Shown: in pieces, positions 36,835 to 48,640 of the stretch
How positions within the stretch are numbered: position 1 is the first letter of the stretch
Layout: each line of letters opens with the position of its first letter
NCBI RefSeq assembly: GCF_932294415.1
Contig: NC_065541.1
Coordinates: 34,071,790 to 34,135,789, forward strand
DNA length: 64,000 nucleotides
Direction: 5' to 3'
Origin: Quercus robur
Lineage: Eukaryota; Streptophyta; Magnoliopsida; Fagales; Fagaceae
The notes under the pieces: model-generated
The model's input: the letters and a program-made list of their open reading frames with translations, nothing else
What the model was told of the DNA's origin: nothing
Database searches by the model: none
Position numbers and translations under genes: made by a program

Positions 36835-37726
36835 TGGAACTTTAGCCTTAGCTGGTCGTGACCAAGAAACCACAGGTTTTTCTTGGTGGGTCGGGAGTGC
36901 CCGACTTATCTATTTATCTAGTAAATTACTAGGAGCTCATGTAGCCCTTAATCATATTCTGGGCCGAAGCAATGAACCTATTTGACGTGGCTCATTTCGT
37001 ACCAGAAAAGCCCATGTATGAACAAGGATTCATTTTACTTCCCCACCTAGCTACTCTAGGTTAGGGGGTAGGTCTTGGTGGGGAAGTTATAGATACCTTT
37101 CCATACTTTGTGTCTGGAGTACTTCACTTAATTTCCTTTGCAGTATTTGGCTTTGGCGGTATTTATCATGCACTTTTGGGACCCGAGACTCTTGAAAAGT
37201 CTTTTCCATTTTTCGGTTATGTATGGAAAGATAGAAATAAAATGACTACAATTTTGGGTATTTACTTCATTTTGTTAGGTATAGGTGCTTTTCTTCTATT
37301 ATTCAAAACTATTTATTTTGGAGGTGTATATAATACCTGGGCCCTAGGAGGGGGAGATGTAAGAAAAATTACCAACTTGACCCTTAGCCCAAGCGTCATA
37401 TTTGGTTATTTACTAAAATCTCCTTTTGGAGGAGGGGGATGGATTGTTAGTGTGGACGATTTGGGAGATATAATTGGAGGGCATGTATGGTTGAGTTCCA
37501 TTTGTATACTTGGTGGAATCTAGCATATCTTAACCAAACCTTTTGCATGGGCGTGCTGTGCGCTTGTATGGGCTGGGGAGGTTTACTTGTCTTATAGTTT
37601 AGGTGCTTTAGCTGTTTTTGGTTTTATTGCTTGTTGCTTTGTTTGGTTCAATAATACTGCTTATCCTAGTGAGTTTACTGGCCCATTAGACCAAAAGCTT
37701 CTTAAGCTCAAGCATTTACTTTTCTC
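36818..37726 (+). pseudogene. psbC: Plastid psbC (CP43) pseudogene, 3' truncated
   Basis: Starts [20 protein letters not shown] at 36818. In many plastid genomes this start is GTG, and the ATG here fits one G-to-A change that also alters the overlapping psbD codon. A short deletion near 36945 shifts the frame; it resumes at 37110 ([31 protein letters not shown]) and, after a stop, at 37587 ([20 protein letters not shown]). Similarity ends at about residue 290 of CP43 (~37726). Not expressed as a protein. Confidence 0.92.
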
Positions 37727-39315
37727 GTTTATATTTTGGATTGGGTTCCTCCTTGTAGTAATTGGATGAACTGGGTTGTACCTGTTCCGATTCAAAAAGA
37801 CAAAAGAACCTGGCAGCAGTAGAAGCCCTAAAGAGGAAAGGGGTAGGAGCACTCGACCCTTGAGAAATGAACAAATTCTTTTGTCTTATTTTTATTAAAA
37901 CCTTAGGAAGAAGTTTCAAATAGGTGCCAAAAGGCGTGAGTGCAGTAGACGTTTGAAAGACTATATGGAATTTCAATCTTTCATCCCTTCATCCTAGTTT
38001 TGAAATAGGTTGTGTTGAGATTGCAATTATTGCTTTCGAGTTCTTTCCCCAGCTAGTCACCCCTATGAAGGAGGGGACAAGCTTGGAGACTTCTTATTCG
38101 TGGGGAATAAAATTATCACGCACCTTGCATTCCGGTTTTACATATCAAATTAGGGAGTTTTAGTTTTCTAAGGATTCCTTATTGCTGGCATAGCAGGGAC
38201 TAAAGAAACCATAGTTGCACGAAAATTGTCTGTCGGACAGAAGGCTGTTGGCCTAATTAATTACACAATTTTTTATTAACATTAACGATATGGCTATAAA
38301 AAATTCTCCTATCTTTTTTCAGCCCTATCTATGCCTTCAACAATGAGATTTCAAAAGATGATTCTTTCTTCCACTACTTCCTAATGAACTCCTCTATCTA
38401 CCCTAGAAATGGGTTGGATCTATTGAATGAGATCTTGGAGACAGGGCTGGGTTGGCTATAAGTCAATCGGATGCATGGAAGCCTAACCCTCCCTCTAGGA
38501 TCTCATTCAATAGATCCAACCAATTTCTAAGGTAGATAGAGGAGTTCGTCCCCCACTTCCTTTGCTCCACTAGCACCAAAGATCAAGAATTTGAGATAGA
38601 AAAAAAATATTTGTTGGTGGGCTATTAGCTCCTCTATCACTTAAAGGCATATAGCAGGAAAGGTGAGCAACTATAGCTTCATTGTTCATCTTCCCTTACT
38701 ATCGGATGAGTGAACTCTATCTGTTTGTGCTTGGTGGGATTGGATTCAATCAACGGACTCCCCTTGCCTCTTGGATCCACTAGACGAGTGGAAAACATTG
38801 AGAAGGGCTTCACATCCCTTGCAGGGCTTTGAGCTTTGAAACTTGGTTGCGCTCCTACGATTGATAGATTCTTGGAAAAAAAGAACGCCTTGAGGTAAAG
38901 GATTGTATCTGGAAATGGAAGCTTTATCCCCCTCACACTATATTTTGAATTAGGGGCTTGCCTCTCTTTCTCTTTCTATTACCTGTGTCTATCTCTTGTC
39001 AAGTGTGCTTGTTCTCCCTGCCATGCTACTCCCACAGCAATAGAAACTATGGGACTAATAACAACAGTACCAGTTTGTGCATCAGTGGTTCAAGTGTAGT
39101 GCCCAAAAACTGTTCAAAGATCTATGGCGACATAAATTTCCCAACAAATCTATGGGAAATATATTAAAAATAATAATCAAGTGGCATTAGTTTCATAACC
39201 CAAAGCACCAGTCTTCTTATCAATAGCAGAAGCAACCCTATGGGAGTCTTTTGGGTTCTCCTCTATGATTCACTTGGGTATGTATACTTCTTTTTTTCCT
39301 TTCTAGAGACATGGC
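37727..39315. other. Organelle-like, non-plastid sequence with a hairpin
   Basis: Less AT-rich than the surroundings, no transposon features, and phrases that look like plant mitochondrial intergenic DNA. This is an impression, not proven. It contains a 48-bp inverted repeat (see the entry at 38387). It could have been carried into the nucleus together with the plastid genes. No gene was recognised. Confidence 0.4.
38387..38546. repeat. 48-bp inverted repeat with 64-bp loop
   Basis: Arm 1 (38387-38434) starts aactcctctatctaccctag. Arm 2 (38499-38546) is its reverse complement with three or four differences, ending gtagatagaggagtt. The arms would form a strong hairpin. Confidence 0.9.
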
Positions 39316-39321
39316 TATCAT

Positions 39322-39760
39322 ATGTCCACAACATTACAACTCGAGTTTTGCTATGCATTGAACAACTCATCACGTGGGTATTATGTATTCATCTTCCAAG
39401 CTAGATTAGAAATTGTTTTTTACATTTACACTGGGGCTACCCATCATATGACTAGCAATCTGGCTGCATTTGTCTCATCCTCGTCATACCACAGCAAAAG
39501 TGTCATCTTCATTGGTGACCACACCCCACTCTCTATTTCAGACATTGGTACGATCTCTTCATCATCTTGTTCTGGCAATGTTCCTCATCTCAATGATGCT
39601 ATGTTGCTTCCTAAAGTTAGTCTCTCAAAAGATTTGATCTGTTGGACAACTTTTTAATGATCACCAAAGCTATGCCATCTTTACTCCGACTTCCTCTGTG
39701 TTGTCAAGGATCTACACACACATAATGCATAGCTATAGGGTGCCACCTGTAGCCAACCCA
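39322..39760 (+). pseudogene. Copia retrotransposon protease remnant
   Basis: The frame to 39657 contains YTGATHHMTSNLAAF followed by VIFIGDHTPLSISDIGTI, matching the Copia protease (D-S-G-A-T-x-H-M-T ... GDG...L-x-I-x-x-IG); the catalytic DSG is changed to YTG. After a frameshift near 39640, sequence like the next block (SVGQLFNDHQSYAIF) is readable to about 39740. No other pol domains follow. Confidence 0.8.
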
Positions 39761-41360
39761 TATATGCTTTATACCTTGATTTTCCTCTGATTTATTTGTG
39801 TGGCTTCTTCATAACAAAGAGCTTCCTGAACTTAGGCAACTAAGGGCTTTTAGAGGTCTTCTTGTTGGCTGTTAGGTCTTTGACTACATGGAACACAAAC
39901 AAGAATGCTTTCAATTACTTATTGCATCGGCTAGTTCCTTATTCTCTTCTTGGTTTAGCTGCTAGCTGGCCAAACATGGGCAACACCTACGAATTCCACT
40001 CTTTTGATTATTTCAATTCCATTAGCCCTTTTGCATTATGATGTATGGGCCCATCGCCCTTTTCTTCTTTCTTTGGTTATCTCCTTCCTTTCTTAGAGCT
40101 AATTCATAAGAGGTTTGTTCAAAGCTCGTTTATGGATGATATATTTCGTTATAAAAAAAATTCAGTAAGCATAAACCTTACTAGATAGGGGGTACTTTAC
40201 TGCTTTCAGCTTTTTAAAGCTAAGGTTGAGAATTTCTTCTTTTGTCATTGGTGTCGATGCCTTGCAGGGTTGTTACCTTTGGTGTGTGACTGGAATCTGA
40301 GTCAATTTTTAAGGAATTACCAAGGGTAAGTGAAGTCACTACCAATCATTGGGTTTTTCTAAGGTGTGATTGGTCACCTGACTTTATTTGATTTTATTAC
40401 CAATCCTGGACTAAGAAAAAGGTCGTTTTTCTTAATCTAATATGGATGGATAAAAAATCTTGATTCTTGAGTTCGAAAGTCTGGTTACGTGTGGGGAAGG
40501 TGTTAGGCACCCCACAGCGCCTATCCAAGGACAATCCTTTGTTTTGGTAAAATCGTAATTTTTAGACATTGGCAATTGAAAATAAGCTATTGGCATTAGC
40601 TTACGGGGCTTTAAACATGTTGGGCTCTGAGGTTTGATTTTGGAATGGGTATGGTCCCAGTCGATGCTTTCTCAGTGTGTTTGGAATCGAAGCTAAATTT
40701 CCACGGCGAAAATCTGGCAGCATTTCGCCTTATTTTCGTGATGGAAATTTGGCAGCGCTTCACCTTAGGTGCAACACAGCACACAAAACACTATTCTCAC
40801 CAAGCTTTCGCTGTAAGAATACGACAATAGGGTGCCTCATTTTCATGGTGAAAATCCTGTAGAGTTTCGCATTTGGTGCGCTATGGCGCATTGGTAGGGT
40901 TTCGCGTTTATGTATACGGCGCGTATCGACATGCTCATACTAAGACGAGCCGAAGCCTTTCAAAGTATCAAGTGTGTTGATTCGTGTTGCATGCACAGGG
41001 AAACCAGTGTCACTAGGTGACATGGATCAGGACAATCACACCGCAATGATTGTGCACACAATATAGTATGAATAAGCACCTATAGCAATCGCCTTAAGCA
41101 CATACCCACATTACAAGGTCAAGAGCTCTCATGACTAGAGAGGGTCACTCATGTAGTCACGAGAATTCATCATACATAGTGCACAATCACCCATATACAA
41201 GCAAATATAGATATACATACATAATGCACAATGCAACCACACAGAGTGGAAAAGTAAATCAGACATTGCCAACGTTCCAAGGGTATGCCCAACAAAGAGA
41301 GAGATAGAAGAACATAACCACTCAAGGAGGCTAGGCCTCCAATCTACTGAACATTGCCCT
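39761..41360. other. LTR-retrotransposon non-coding interior (Tat-like)
   Basis: From about 40270, phrases such as aagtgaagtcactaccaatc and ggtgttaggcaccccacagc are typical of the non-coding part of Tat/Ogre-type Gypsy elements; a related ggtgttaggcaccc stands at 55540. A repeated motif around 40690-40870 (ttcg-c-tt-tttcgtgatggaaa, tggcag-tttcgc) shows short internal duplications. It is probably the upstream part of the element that ends at 45243. 39761-40270 is unclassified. Confidence 0.45.
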
Positions 41361-42370
41361 TGTTAGGACATATGTGTTTCACATGTTAAGAACATATGTC
41401 ATGATTTTATGTAATTGGCTTATCCTTTGACAAAATGCACTTTACTTGTATTTGGGTAGATTTAGGATGTGTTTAAATACTTCAAGAAATCATGTTTCAA
41501 GATCAAGTGTTGAAGTCTTCAAGTCTGTTTAAGAAAACAAGCTGAAAGTGCAGAATTACTAAAGCTCGACAGCTAGCATGTGTCGAGATTTAAGGAAGCT
41601 ATTCAGCCCATGTGCTCAACACCTGCTCGACACCTCCTATCTGTCGAGGTTTAAGAATTTTAGAATTCTGATATGATTTTCTTGGGATCCATGATTATGT
41701 CTTTGGGCCTTCTTTTCTCCTAACCCTAGACATATAAAATGATTGTTTTAAAGGCCGTCAAATAGTTCACAAGTTGCACAAGTATTGAGCAAACTGTTCA
41801 AGCAAATTGTGACTGAAGATGAAGTTCTTGCCCTAGTTTATCTCTTTCTCTTGAAGAAGTTGCTGTGTATGTGCACCGTAGGGTTTTGTGACAAAGCATC
41901 TTCTTGATCTTCATCGTGTGGATGAACTGAAGAACTTTGCAGCCAGCAACCTTCTTAGTTGATGATTGAAGTTGCGTACTGGGATCCGCGCAATTGGTTA
42001 GTCTCGTATTTGGGAGCCGTGCATCGAAAGGGGAACTGTCACTACAGAACAAGTCCAATTGGGTATTAGGGTAAGGGTTCAACTGTAGGTTGGTAAGGTA
42101 CATGAGATTCCTTTACTTGTAACCGCTTGTTGTGATAATAGTGGAGTTTTGGGAGTGGTGAACTGAAAATCACCCGGTGGGGTTTTCGCTGTGTAGGTTT
42201 TCCCCATTCGTAAACAAATCACCGTGTCATTTAATTTCCGCTGCATATTTAGTTGTTTGGTGATTAGTTTGTGTTACCACGCGCTTTGCATGTTAATTTG
42301 ATTAATTAATAAACTTGGTTAATTAATTAATTAATTTATCACAAGGGGTCAATTCGTTTTTGGCCTATCA
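41361..42370 (+). mobile_element. Solo LTR, SIRE/Maximus-like Copia, 1010 bp
   Basis: Begins TGTTAGGACATATGTG and ends TTTTTGGCCTATCA, flanked by a perfect 5-bp duplication gccct (41356-41360 and 42371-42375). The final part, with cggtggggttttcgctgtg, tttccgctgcatattt and ttaattaattaattaattt, is characteristic of SIRE LTRs in eudicots (family recollection). No primer-binding site or coding region follows, so it is a solo LTR. It interrupts the Tat-like interior. Confidence 0.85.
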
Positions 42371-42375
42371 GCCCT

Positions 42376-43281
42376 TTGTGGGCTTGCGTCTTCTTACTTG
42401 CATTTTTGCCCTTTTTGCTCGTGCCTAGGAGGTCGTGCCCTCGTTCCAAGCGTCCTTGCTCCATGCGTGTACATGTAACAAATAAGGAAATAAGCCAGCA
42501 GACAAGCAAAGAAAGAGACAAAGGAGATAGGGATAGCATGCAAAGAACATACTAACAAAGAGAGCCAAACGGAGGTGAAGAAAGCATGCTAAGCATATGA
42601 AAGGGCAAACAAGCATGTTATCAAACAAAAGAGGGTGTCCTAGGAGGACAAATGTAGGTTTGGATTGACTGTCCATAGTTCCATTAGATTGGAGTATGGA
42701 TGACATATGTGCCGTCAAGCACAATTCCTAAAAGGGACTCAGGGTCTCGGTGTGAACCCGCACGAGATAGTAGGAGTTAGGCTTGATGACACAAGCAAGC
42801 AAAGACTCATGCATGAACACGTAAGCAAGCGTGAAAAAATAATGCATAGAAGCAAAGAAAGCCAAATGGGTGGCACAAAGCAAGCATGGCAAGCAACATT
42901 GCATAGGGTAGAGAAAGGGTATGCATCGAGCAAACTGACATCAAGGGGATGCATCTCACAAGTGGTTACACCCCAATAGGCCACGAGGGGGATGGATGTA
43001 ACCACATAAGAACAAGCCCATGGGAGGCACAAAGCATGGCAAAGCCTAGATCTGGAGAGGAAACCATATAAATAAAGCATAGAAGCAAACAAAGATACAC
43101 TTGCATATAGGGAAATGATCCAAATCCTTTGATATAGGCCTAAGTGTGTGGATGTTGGCCTAGACCATGGGATCTAGATCTACATCCCACCAATAAGGGC
43201 CAAAACATAAGAAAGAGAGATATCAAGGAACAAAAGGGCTGTAAAAGCACATGGCATTAGTAACCAACATATAACTTCACC
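42376..43281. other. Tat-like non-coding interior, downstream part
   Basis: Purine-rich, with recurring words aagcaagc, catagaagcaaa and ggcacaaagcatgg (42780-43100), a degenerate tandem array. No gene; the open frames on both strands follow the low complexity. Confidence 0.5.
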
Positions 43282-43962
43282 CTAAAAATCATCAGAGAGA
43301 GTCTCCCATCCATCCCCAGATACAAAAAAGAACCTTGATTTCCAATATCGGAAGGACGATGGAAGATCAGTGACGATCCTAGCCTTCCTGACCCAGGGCA
43401 TGAGTTTGTAATACCTGTACTCCTTAGACTGCTTCAGATGATACAGGTGAACAAACTCATCCAGCCTGACCATGTCCCCCTTGGTGACGATCATCCAAAT
43501 CTCCATACAGCTAACCACTATCCTCCATGAGTTCGGCATAAATTGCCTAGGAGCCATGTTGAAATGAGATAGAAGCTCCATGATAAAAGGATGGACGGGA
43601 AACCTAAGGCCGCATAGGAAAGCAGCCTCGTAAAAGCACACCTCCCCAGGCGAGAAATGGTAGGCCTTTTCCCTTTCACAGGGAAGACTAACCCTAACCC
43701 CCTTGGGGAATTGGAATCTATCTCTGAACCTAAAAAGGGTATCGGTATCCAGAGCACACTCCTCCCTGAAGGCATGGAAAGCTCTAATCTCTCTTCGACT
43801 AGAAGCAGCAATATCCACCTTCGCCTCAACGTGGTCATCACTAGACGACAACCCCGTTTCTAGTTCGCTAGACCTCACCTCAGACATAAGTCCTTGCTCA
43901 CCCACCAATTCCTCGAACCAATTTACAGACTGATGCAGCAAAGGGAACAAATTGGCCAACAC
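43282..43962 (-). CDS. Antisense ORF of a Tat-lineage Gypsy element (PF04195-type domain)
   Basis: 226 codons, uninterrupted. The central part PKGVRVSLPCEREKAYHFSP and EVCFYEAAFLCGLRFPVHPF, then LLSHFNMAPRQFMPNSW, matches the plant-specific 'putative gypsy-type transposon' domain (Pfam PF04195). In Tat-lineage LTR elements this domain is known from extra ORFs, including antisense ones placed between pol and the 3' LTR. Here it runs against a plus-oriented polypurine tract and LTR at 44547-45243, exactly that layout. Function of the protein is unknown. The N-terminal ~60 residues are acidic and Ser-rich. It ends early compared with longer relatives, so it may be truncated. Confidence 0.75.
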   Translation of the reverse strand: MLANLFPLLHQSVNWFEELVGEQGLMSEVRSSELETGLSSSDDHVEAKVDIAASSRREIRAFHAFREECALDTDTLFRFRDRFQFPKGVRVSLPCEREKAYHFSPGEVCFYEAAFLCGLRFPVHPFIMELLSHFNMAPRQFMPNSWRIVVSCMEIWMIVTKGDMVRLDEFVHLYHLKQSKEYRYYKLMPWVRKARIVTDLPSSFRYWKSRFFFVSGDGWETLSDDF

Positions 43963-44546
43963 AAACCTAAACCGTTGTCCCTAGATACAAACCCTTCAAT
44001 TGGGGGGCAATGGGTACAGAAAGAACCTAAAGATGCCCCTAAGTGTGCAAAGAGAAATGAGATAGAAGGACAATGTTGCCTAACCTTAGAGTTTTCAAAC
44101 ATGAATTGAAGGAGAAAAAAGGGTACGGATTTCTATCCTTAAACAAAATAAGAAAGGCAAACGAATGTTGCTACAAAAAGAAAAAGGAAAGGGAAAGAAG
44201 ATCGTACCTCAAAGTTTCAAGCTCAGAAAGGAAAGAAATATCAAAGGTTGAAAAGCTCAAAAAAAAAACGCAAAAGTGAGAAAATGGTGAAAGGTGAAGA
44301 AGAAGAACGAAGAAGTGAGAAGTTTTTAAGAAAACCGAGCTTGGAAAACTAAAAACCAGTGGGAAAACTGAAAGGTCCTCAAACCAAATAAAGACATCCA
44401 CCACTAGGAGCATGCCATGTGGCCACGACACGTATGGCGCCGCCACTACGCATTAAATGCGAAGGAAACGAAATCCCAAGGGTCACGTTTGAACAAAAGA
44501 CCTTCCATATTCTTGCGATCGTCATCACACGTAAGGACGACCTCAG

Positions 44547-45243
44547 AATAGGGGGGCAACTGATGGACCCAATAAATGTCATTGTCCAGATGAACCTAAT
44601 AAAGATCATCGTCCACGCGATCCCAGCCCGGACAAAGGAAGAAAGTCATAAAGAAGGCATTCAATATCCCGACGGTTACTTATCAGCCAGGAGACCGTTG
44701 GGATCCCCATCAAAATCCACATCGAATGGGCCAAAAAGCATTACAAAGAAGACACTTAATCCACTATTAAAGGAGAGCAACGACTAGAAGAAAAATGGCG
44801 AGCACCGCACCAGTGACCAACCTGAGAGGGTCCCTTTCTTCTTTCTAAACTTTGCAGGAACTTGGACGAGCCCGTGCTGATTCATCTGGATGATTCTACT
44901 CACTGCATCATTAGCAACGTTTTTGTTTTCTTAAAACTTCCGTGACATCAGTTTAACAACTTCCTAATTAATCTTGCCCAAGGTCAAGCCAATTTTGCGA
45001 AATCTACACCCGAAAGTAGTTAAGGAGCGGATATTTCCACGACCGTTTTAATCAATTCACTTCGTCCAAGAGTTGAAATCTCAATCTCGATTTGAAGGTG
45101 AAGAAATATTCTATTGCTAATGACATATGGGTATCAACTATCAAGCAAGAGTTCTAAGGAAAACGTGAAGTGATTTGATTCGTTGTCAAGACGACACCTA
45201 CAGAGCGACCCTTTGGACCCACTACTAAATATATTTCTCATCA
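44547..45243 (+). mobile_element. Polypurine tract and 3' LTR of the Tat-like element
   Basis: The purine tract aataggggggcaac (44547-44560) directly precedes TGATGGACCC. The proposed LTR runs 44561-45243 and ends TTTCTCATCA, so its ends are TGATG...CATCA. Inside it cactattaaaggagagcaac (44761-44780) resembles a TATA and start region. The 5' LTR, gag and pol are not in the window, so no target duplication can be tested and the right end is a proposal. Confidence 0.6.
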
Positions 45244-46734
45244 AATGACTAACACATTTTTTATTTTATTTTTTTCCCTTTTCTTTCTTTCGTTCTTTTT
45301 GGCTTTAAAAGGGCTAGCAATAACATCTTATTTTTCTTTCAACTTAGTAATAATTTGTTCAACTAAGTTCAAATATGACACGCGCACACATAAAGGAAGG
45401 TGGGGTACTGTAGCCAGTGTGTGCACTAATACTCTATGGACCACCCACCTTGACAACCAATTACCAGCTAGTTTTCCTCTACACTTAATGCAACATATGC
45501 TGGGAGTCGCCTGCTTTCATATTTGTACCTTTGGTTTATAAATTACCCTCTTATTCCGGAGAAAGCTGGTGGGATTTTATCATTTGAGTAGTGATAATTA
45601 CATACCATGCGAACGAGACAGATAGCTAAAATTGTGTTTCTAAAATACTATTTCAAAATTATAAATGAAATTGTGTTTTTTGCGGACTGTAGATAACTAG
45701 GTGTGTACAATAATAATTAGGATTATCATTTATCATCTAGTAGTAGTACAACAATGGGAGGCTGTAATTGCAGCATTCCATGATGCGCTAGCTTTTGTTG
45801 CGGAGAGAGTGCATGTTGAACCCTACAACCAACATATATTCCCTTTTGTACCAGGGGTTTCCTAAATCCTAATGAATGGCATATGCGGTTGTTGTATGAA
45901 ATAATGGGTATTTACACTATGCATTCAAACAAGGGGGGCCTATATCCTAGATGTGCGTGAACTGTGTTACTCAGTGTAACTGATTCAGTATCAGAAACTC
46001 TCAGACCTAAAATAAAAAAATAAAAAATAAAACAGTGCCAGAAACATAAATTCCCAATTGGGTCATCTGTCACCCGAGCGATGATGTGATAAACCTAAAA
46101 TCTGTAACTTTTGATCGATACTAGACAGTCTAGACTAGCTACTAATGCACGTAGCTGTTTTATGATCTTATCCAGTTGTGATAAAATTAATATTCAATAC
46201 CAATCATTAATACATATGGCAGAATTTTCTTAGGGTGTAGTTACCAAGAAAACATTTGTACAGGAAAAATTTAGGATTCATATAATTAATTATAGTAACA
46301 AACAATCATAGTTGGTATTGCATTCTTGGAAACTAATTAAACCGAGGCCATCAGACCACTTTTTGGTCTCAGTTGATGCATCTTAATTCGAAAATGGACC
46401 TTACCGAAGAATACAACCAATCCAATGAAAGCTCGCTCCATTAGGTTTTGCATATATATGAATCTTTTCACAATAAGAATACAAAGCCTACAAATAATAA
46501 CAATAGCAATAAAACAAAGCTATATAATTCAAAAATATATATGGGTTTTACAAACATTCCTGTTTACCTTCTGTACAACATCTCTACCAACCAAATAACT
46601 AGGTATTCTAGAAGCTTAATATGGGATAGAATAGTTACTTCAAATTCGCTAGAATTAACAAAATAAGATGTTGTAAATCCTATATAGAAGAAGATGTATT
46701 ATCTGAACATAGGTTAATTTATTTTCCCAAAACT
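45244..46734. other. Intergenic, 3' side of the CLE gene
   Basis: AT-rich sequence without recognisable genes; the frame at 45245 is hydrophobic low-complexity. The 3' UTR of the CLE gene should lie within the last few hundred bases. Confidence 0.5.
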
Positions 46735-46956
46735 TCACAACAATCGCTTGTTGTGTAATGGGTTCGAACCTGTAGGCACCTTTCGCTTCTCTGACTCGAA
46801 TTCTCCGGCCTGGTTGGCAAAGGGTGCGTTAGTCTTGGGACGAAAAGTTTGTTGTCTTGCGGTGGAGGGGCTTGGAAAGCTTGACCGAGCTGCGTAAAAC
46901 CTTGGAGTAAATAGAAGGAGAAGAGCAACTAGGAGGCTGAGCTGAAAGCGGTTCAT
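46735..46956 (-). CDS. CLE peptide-hormone precursor
   Basis: 73 aa, single exon, as usual for CLE genes. Residues 1-~22 (MNRFQLSLLVALLLLFTPRF) form a secretion signal, with a likely cut after YAA. A variable middle follows, then the CLE dodecapeptide RKVPTGSNPLHN (residues 58-69, bases 46750-46785) and a four-residue tail KRLL. CLE peptides are cut from the precursor, hydroxylated at the prolines, and bind LRR receptor kinases of the CLV1/BAM/PXY group to control meristem or vascular cell fate. The dodecapeptide starts with R and has GSNP, closest by memory to the CLE19/20 type (A-type, differentiation-promoting), not the HEVPSGPNPISN type. The start used is the second in-frame ATG, next to the hydrophobic core; an upstream ATG at 47004 would add 16 residues. 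Confidence 0.9.
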   Translation of the reverse strand: MNRFQLSLLVALLLLFTPRFYAARSSFPSPSTARQQTFRPKTNAPFANQAGEFESEKRKVPTGSNPLHNKRLL

Positions 46957-47040
46957 TTTTTGAAGAATATGTGTGAGAGAGATAGAGATCGAAATAGAAA
47001 GCAAGGGTAATTAACCAAAGTAGTGTTGTTATTTATGGAC
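46957..47040 (-). promoter_or_regulatory. CLE core promoter and leader
   Basis: On the minus strand a TATA-like CATAAATAAC lies at about 47027-47036, some 75 bp before the main ATG, followed by a pyrimidine-rich leader (ctctatctctctcacac). An upstream in-frame ATG at 47004 lies close to the expected start of transcription. Confidence 0.45.
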
Positions 47041-48640
47041 GTTACGGCTTGTTCATTTAATTTTTAGTACTATATATATATATATATATGTGTGTTTATG
47101 CAAGCACCTTAAAAATGTTCATTTTTGAATTTTGATACATGTTGGTAGCGGTTATAGCTTTGTTATCGTTTGATGATGATCAAATGGTGATGGATGAGTG
47201 TGATGTGAATTTTGTATGGTCAGATTCAAGCATGGGATCATTAGCCTAGAATGGCGGTTGGGGGAGGTGGTGGTGGGGTGGCAATTCAATTGGGATAGTG
47301 ACATGAGAATTATTCACTAATTCATATGTGAACTTGGAAGGGAAGAGTTTGAGCTGTGACTTTTGAGTGCTTCAAGGACCAAAGTGCCCACTGATTTCTG
47401 TCTGAATCTTACTTAATTGCCAATCCAAAGACAGTGGAAACAGCTTTGATGACTAGCATGGGAATGGGTATTTTGGCAATAAAAAAAAAGTCAAAGGTTC
47501 CATGCCGACGCACTCAATTACACACGCGTATGGTTGCATTACATACATACATACATTAATATTAGTCAAATACAACATCAAATATGATAATAGATTACAA
47601 GGAAATCGTCAAATTAATGGTAGGCTGCGTAGGTATATGGTCATTCTTGAGGGTACAATTACAAACACGTGGAGTGGGAACATTGGATAATTTATGCCAA
47701 CAGTCTACAAAAACACATTGCATCTTGAAGAAATCTGCTGCCAAGCCAATGGGACTGTGGTCTGTGGGAGACTTTTCCCACACAACAAGCCAATTCTATA
47801 GTATAGTAGTACTAGTATATATATATAATCGGTGATAAGTGGATCTTTCTTTCTTTCATTGTGATAGGAAAAATTCATGTCCAACATGATTGTGTCATAT
47901 ACAAGATAACTCGCTTTATTTTTTATTTTTTAAATAATTAATAAAAGTAATGATTTTTTAATCTTGTGTCGCCAGAAAGTTAATACTACTTTTCTCAAAT
48001 TCTCCTTTTGGTCGCTACTCTGAATTCTATTATTGTCCGATGTATATTATAGTTTCCTAGACCAACATTTTGCAATTCCATTTTCAGAAAAAGGCGAAGT
48101 TCAAACCTATTAGATTAGAGGGGCTACACGATAAAAAAAAAAAACCAAGCAATGTGGTGTAATATAAATCAAGGTTTAACGAAGTAGTCAATAATTTCCA
48201 AAACAATGACCTAACTAAACAAAAATCATCAGACTTCCCACCTTTGAGCAAACCAGGAAATAATATTTAGAGCGTGGAGGAGAAGAAATGTTTGACGGAA
48301 AGTTAAATGAGCAGTACTTTCAACACCTAACAATGATCAAATATGCAAATCTTCAAAACCATCATAGCTAATAACTTTAACGTAACCCATTTTGTTAAAG
48401 TGGAGAAAATCTATTACAATATTCATAATAACAAAGATTGAAATAATATAGTATAGGTCAATGGGTCACTTTTCCAATTTGTACGGCAAGTTTTGAGGCT
48501 ATCAGTTTCTCATCTAACTAAAAGAAAATTATGGGTATTATCATAATTTTCTGTGGTCCGCCAACATCTATTATATAACTTTCACAGTCGTGTTCATTGC
48601 CAAATTATATTAACATTCACCGACTCTTATTAGCAAAAGA
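47041..48640. other. Upstream region of the CLE gene; no other gene
   Basis: Contains a TA run at 47075-47090, GT/GA-rich stretches around 47260, and otherwise AT-rich DNA. Short frames at 47502-47887 on both strands have no recognisable content. Confidence 0.5.

Noticed and set aside
40645..40862. Two overlapping 61-codon frames
   Set aside because: In degenerate repeats of retrotransposon non-coding DNA; no conserved residues.
42425..43092. Several Cys/Leu-rich frames on - and Lys/Arg frames on +
   Set aside because: Follow from the repeated aagcaagc-type words; both strands open by composition, not by selection.
44171..44787. Frames of 91 (-), 76 (-) and 122 (+) codons around the polypurine tract
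   Set aside because: They cross the LTR border and have no domain; the minus ones may be leader sequence of the antisense ORF.
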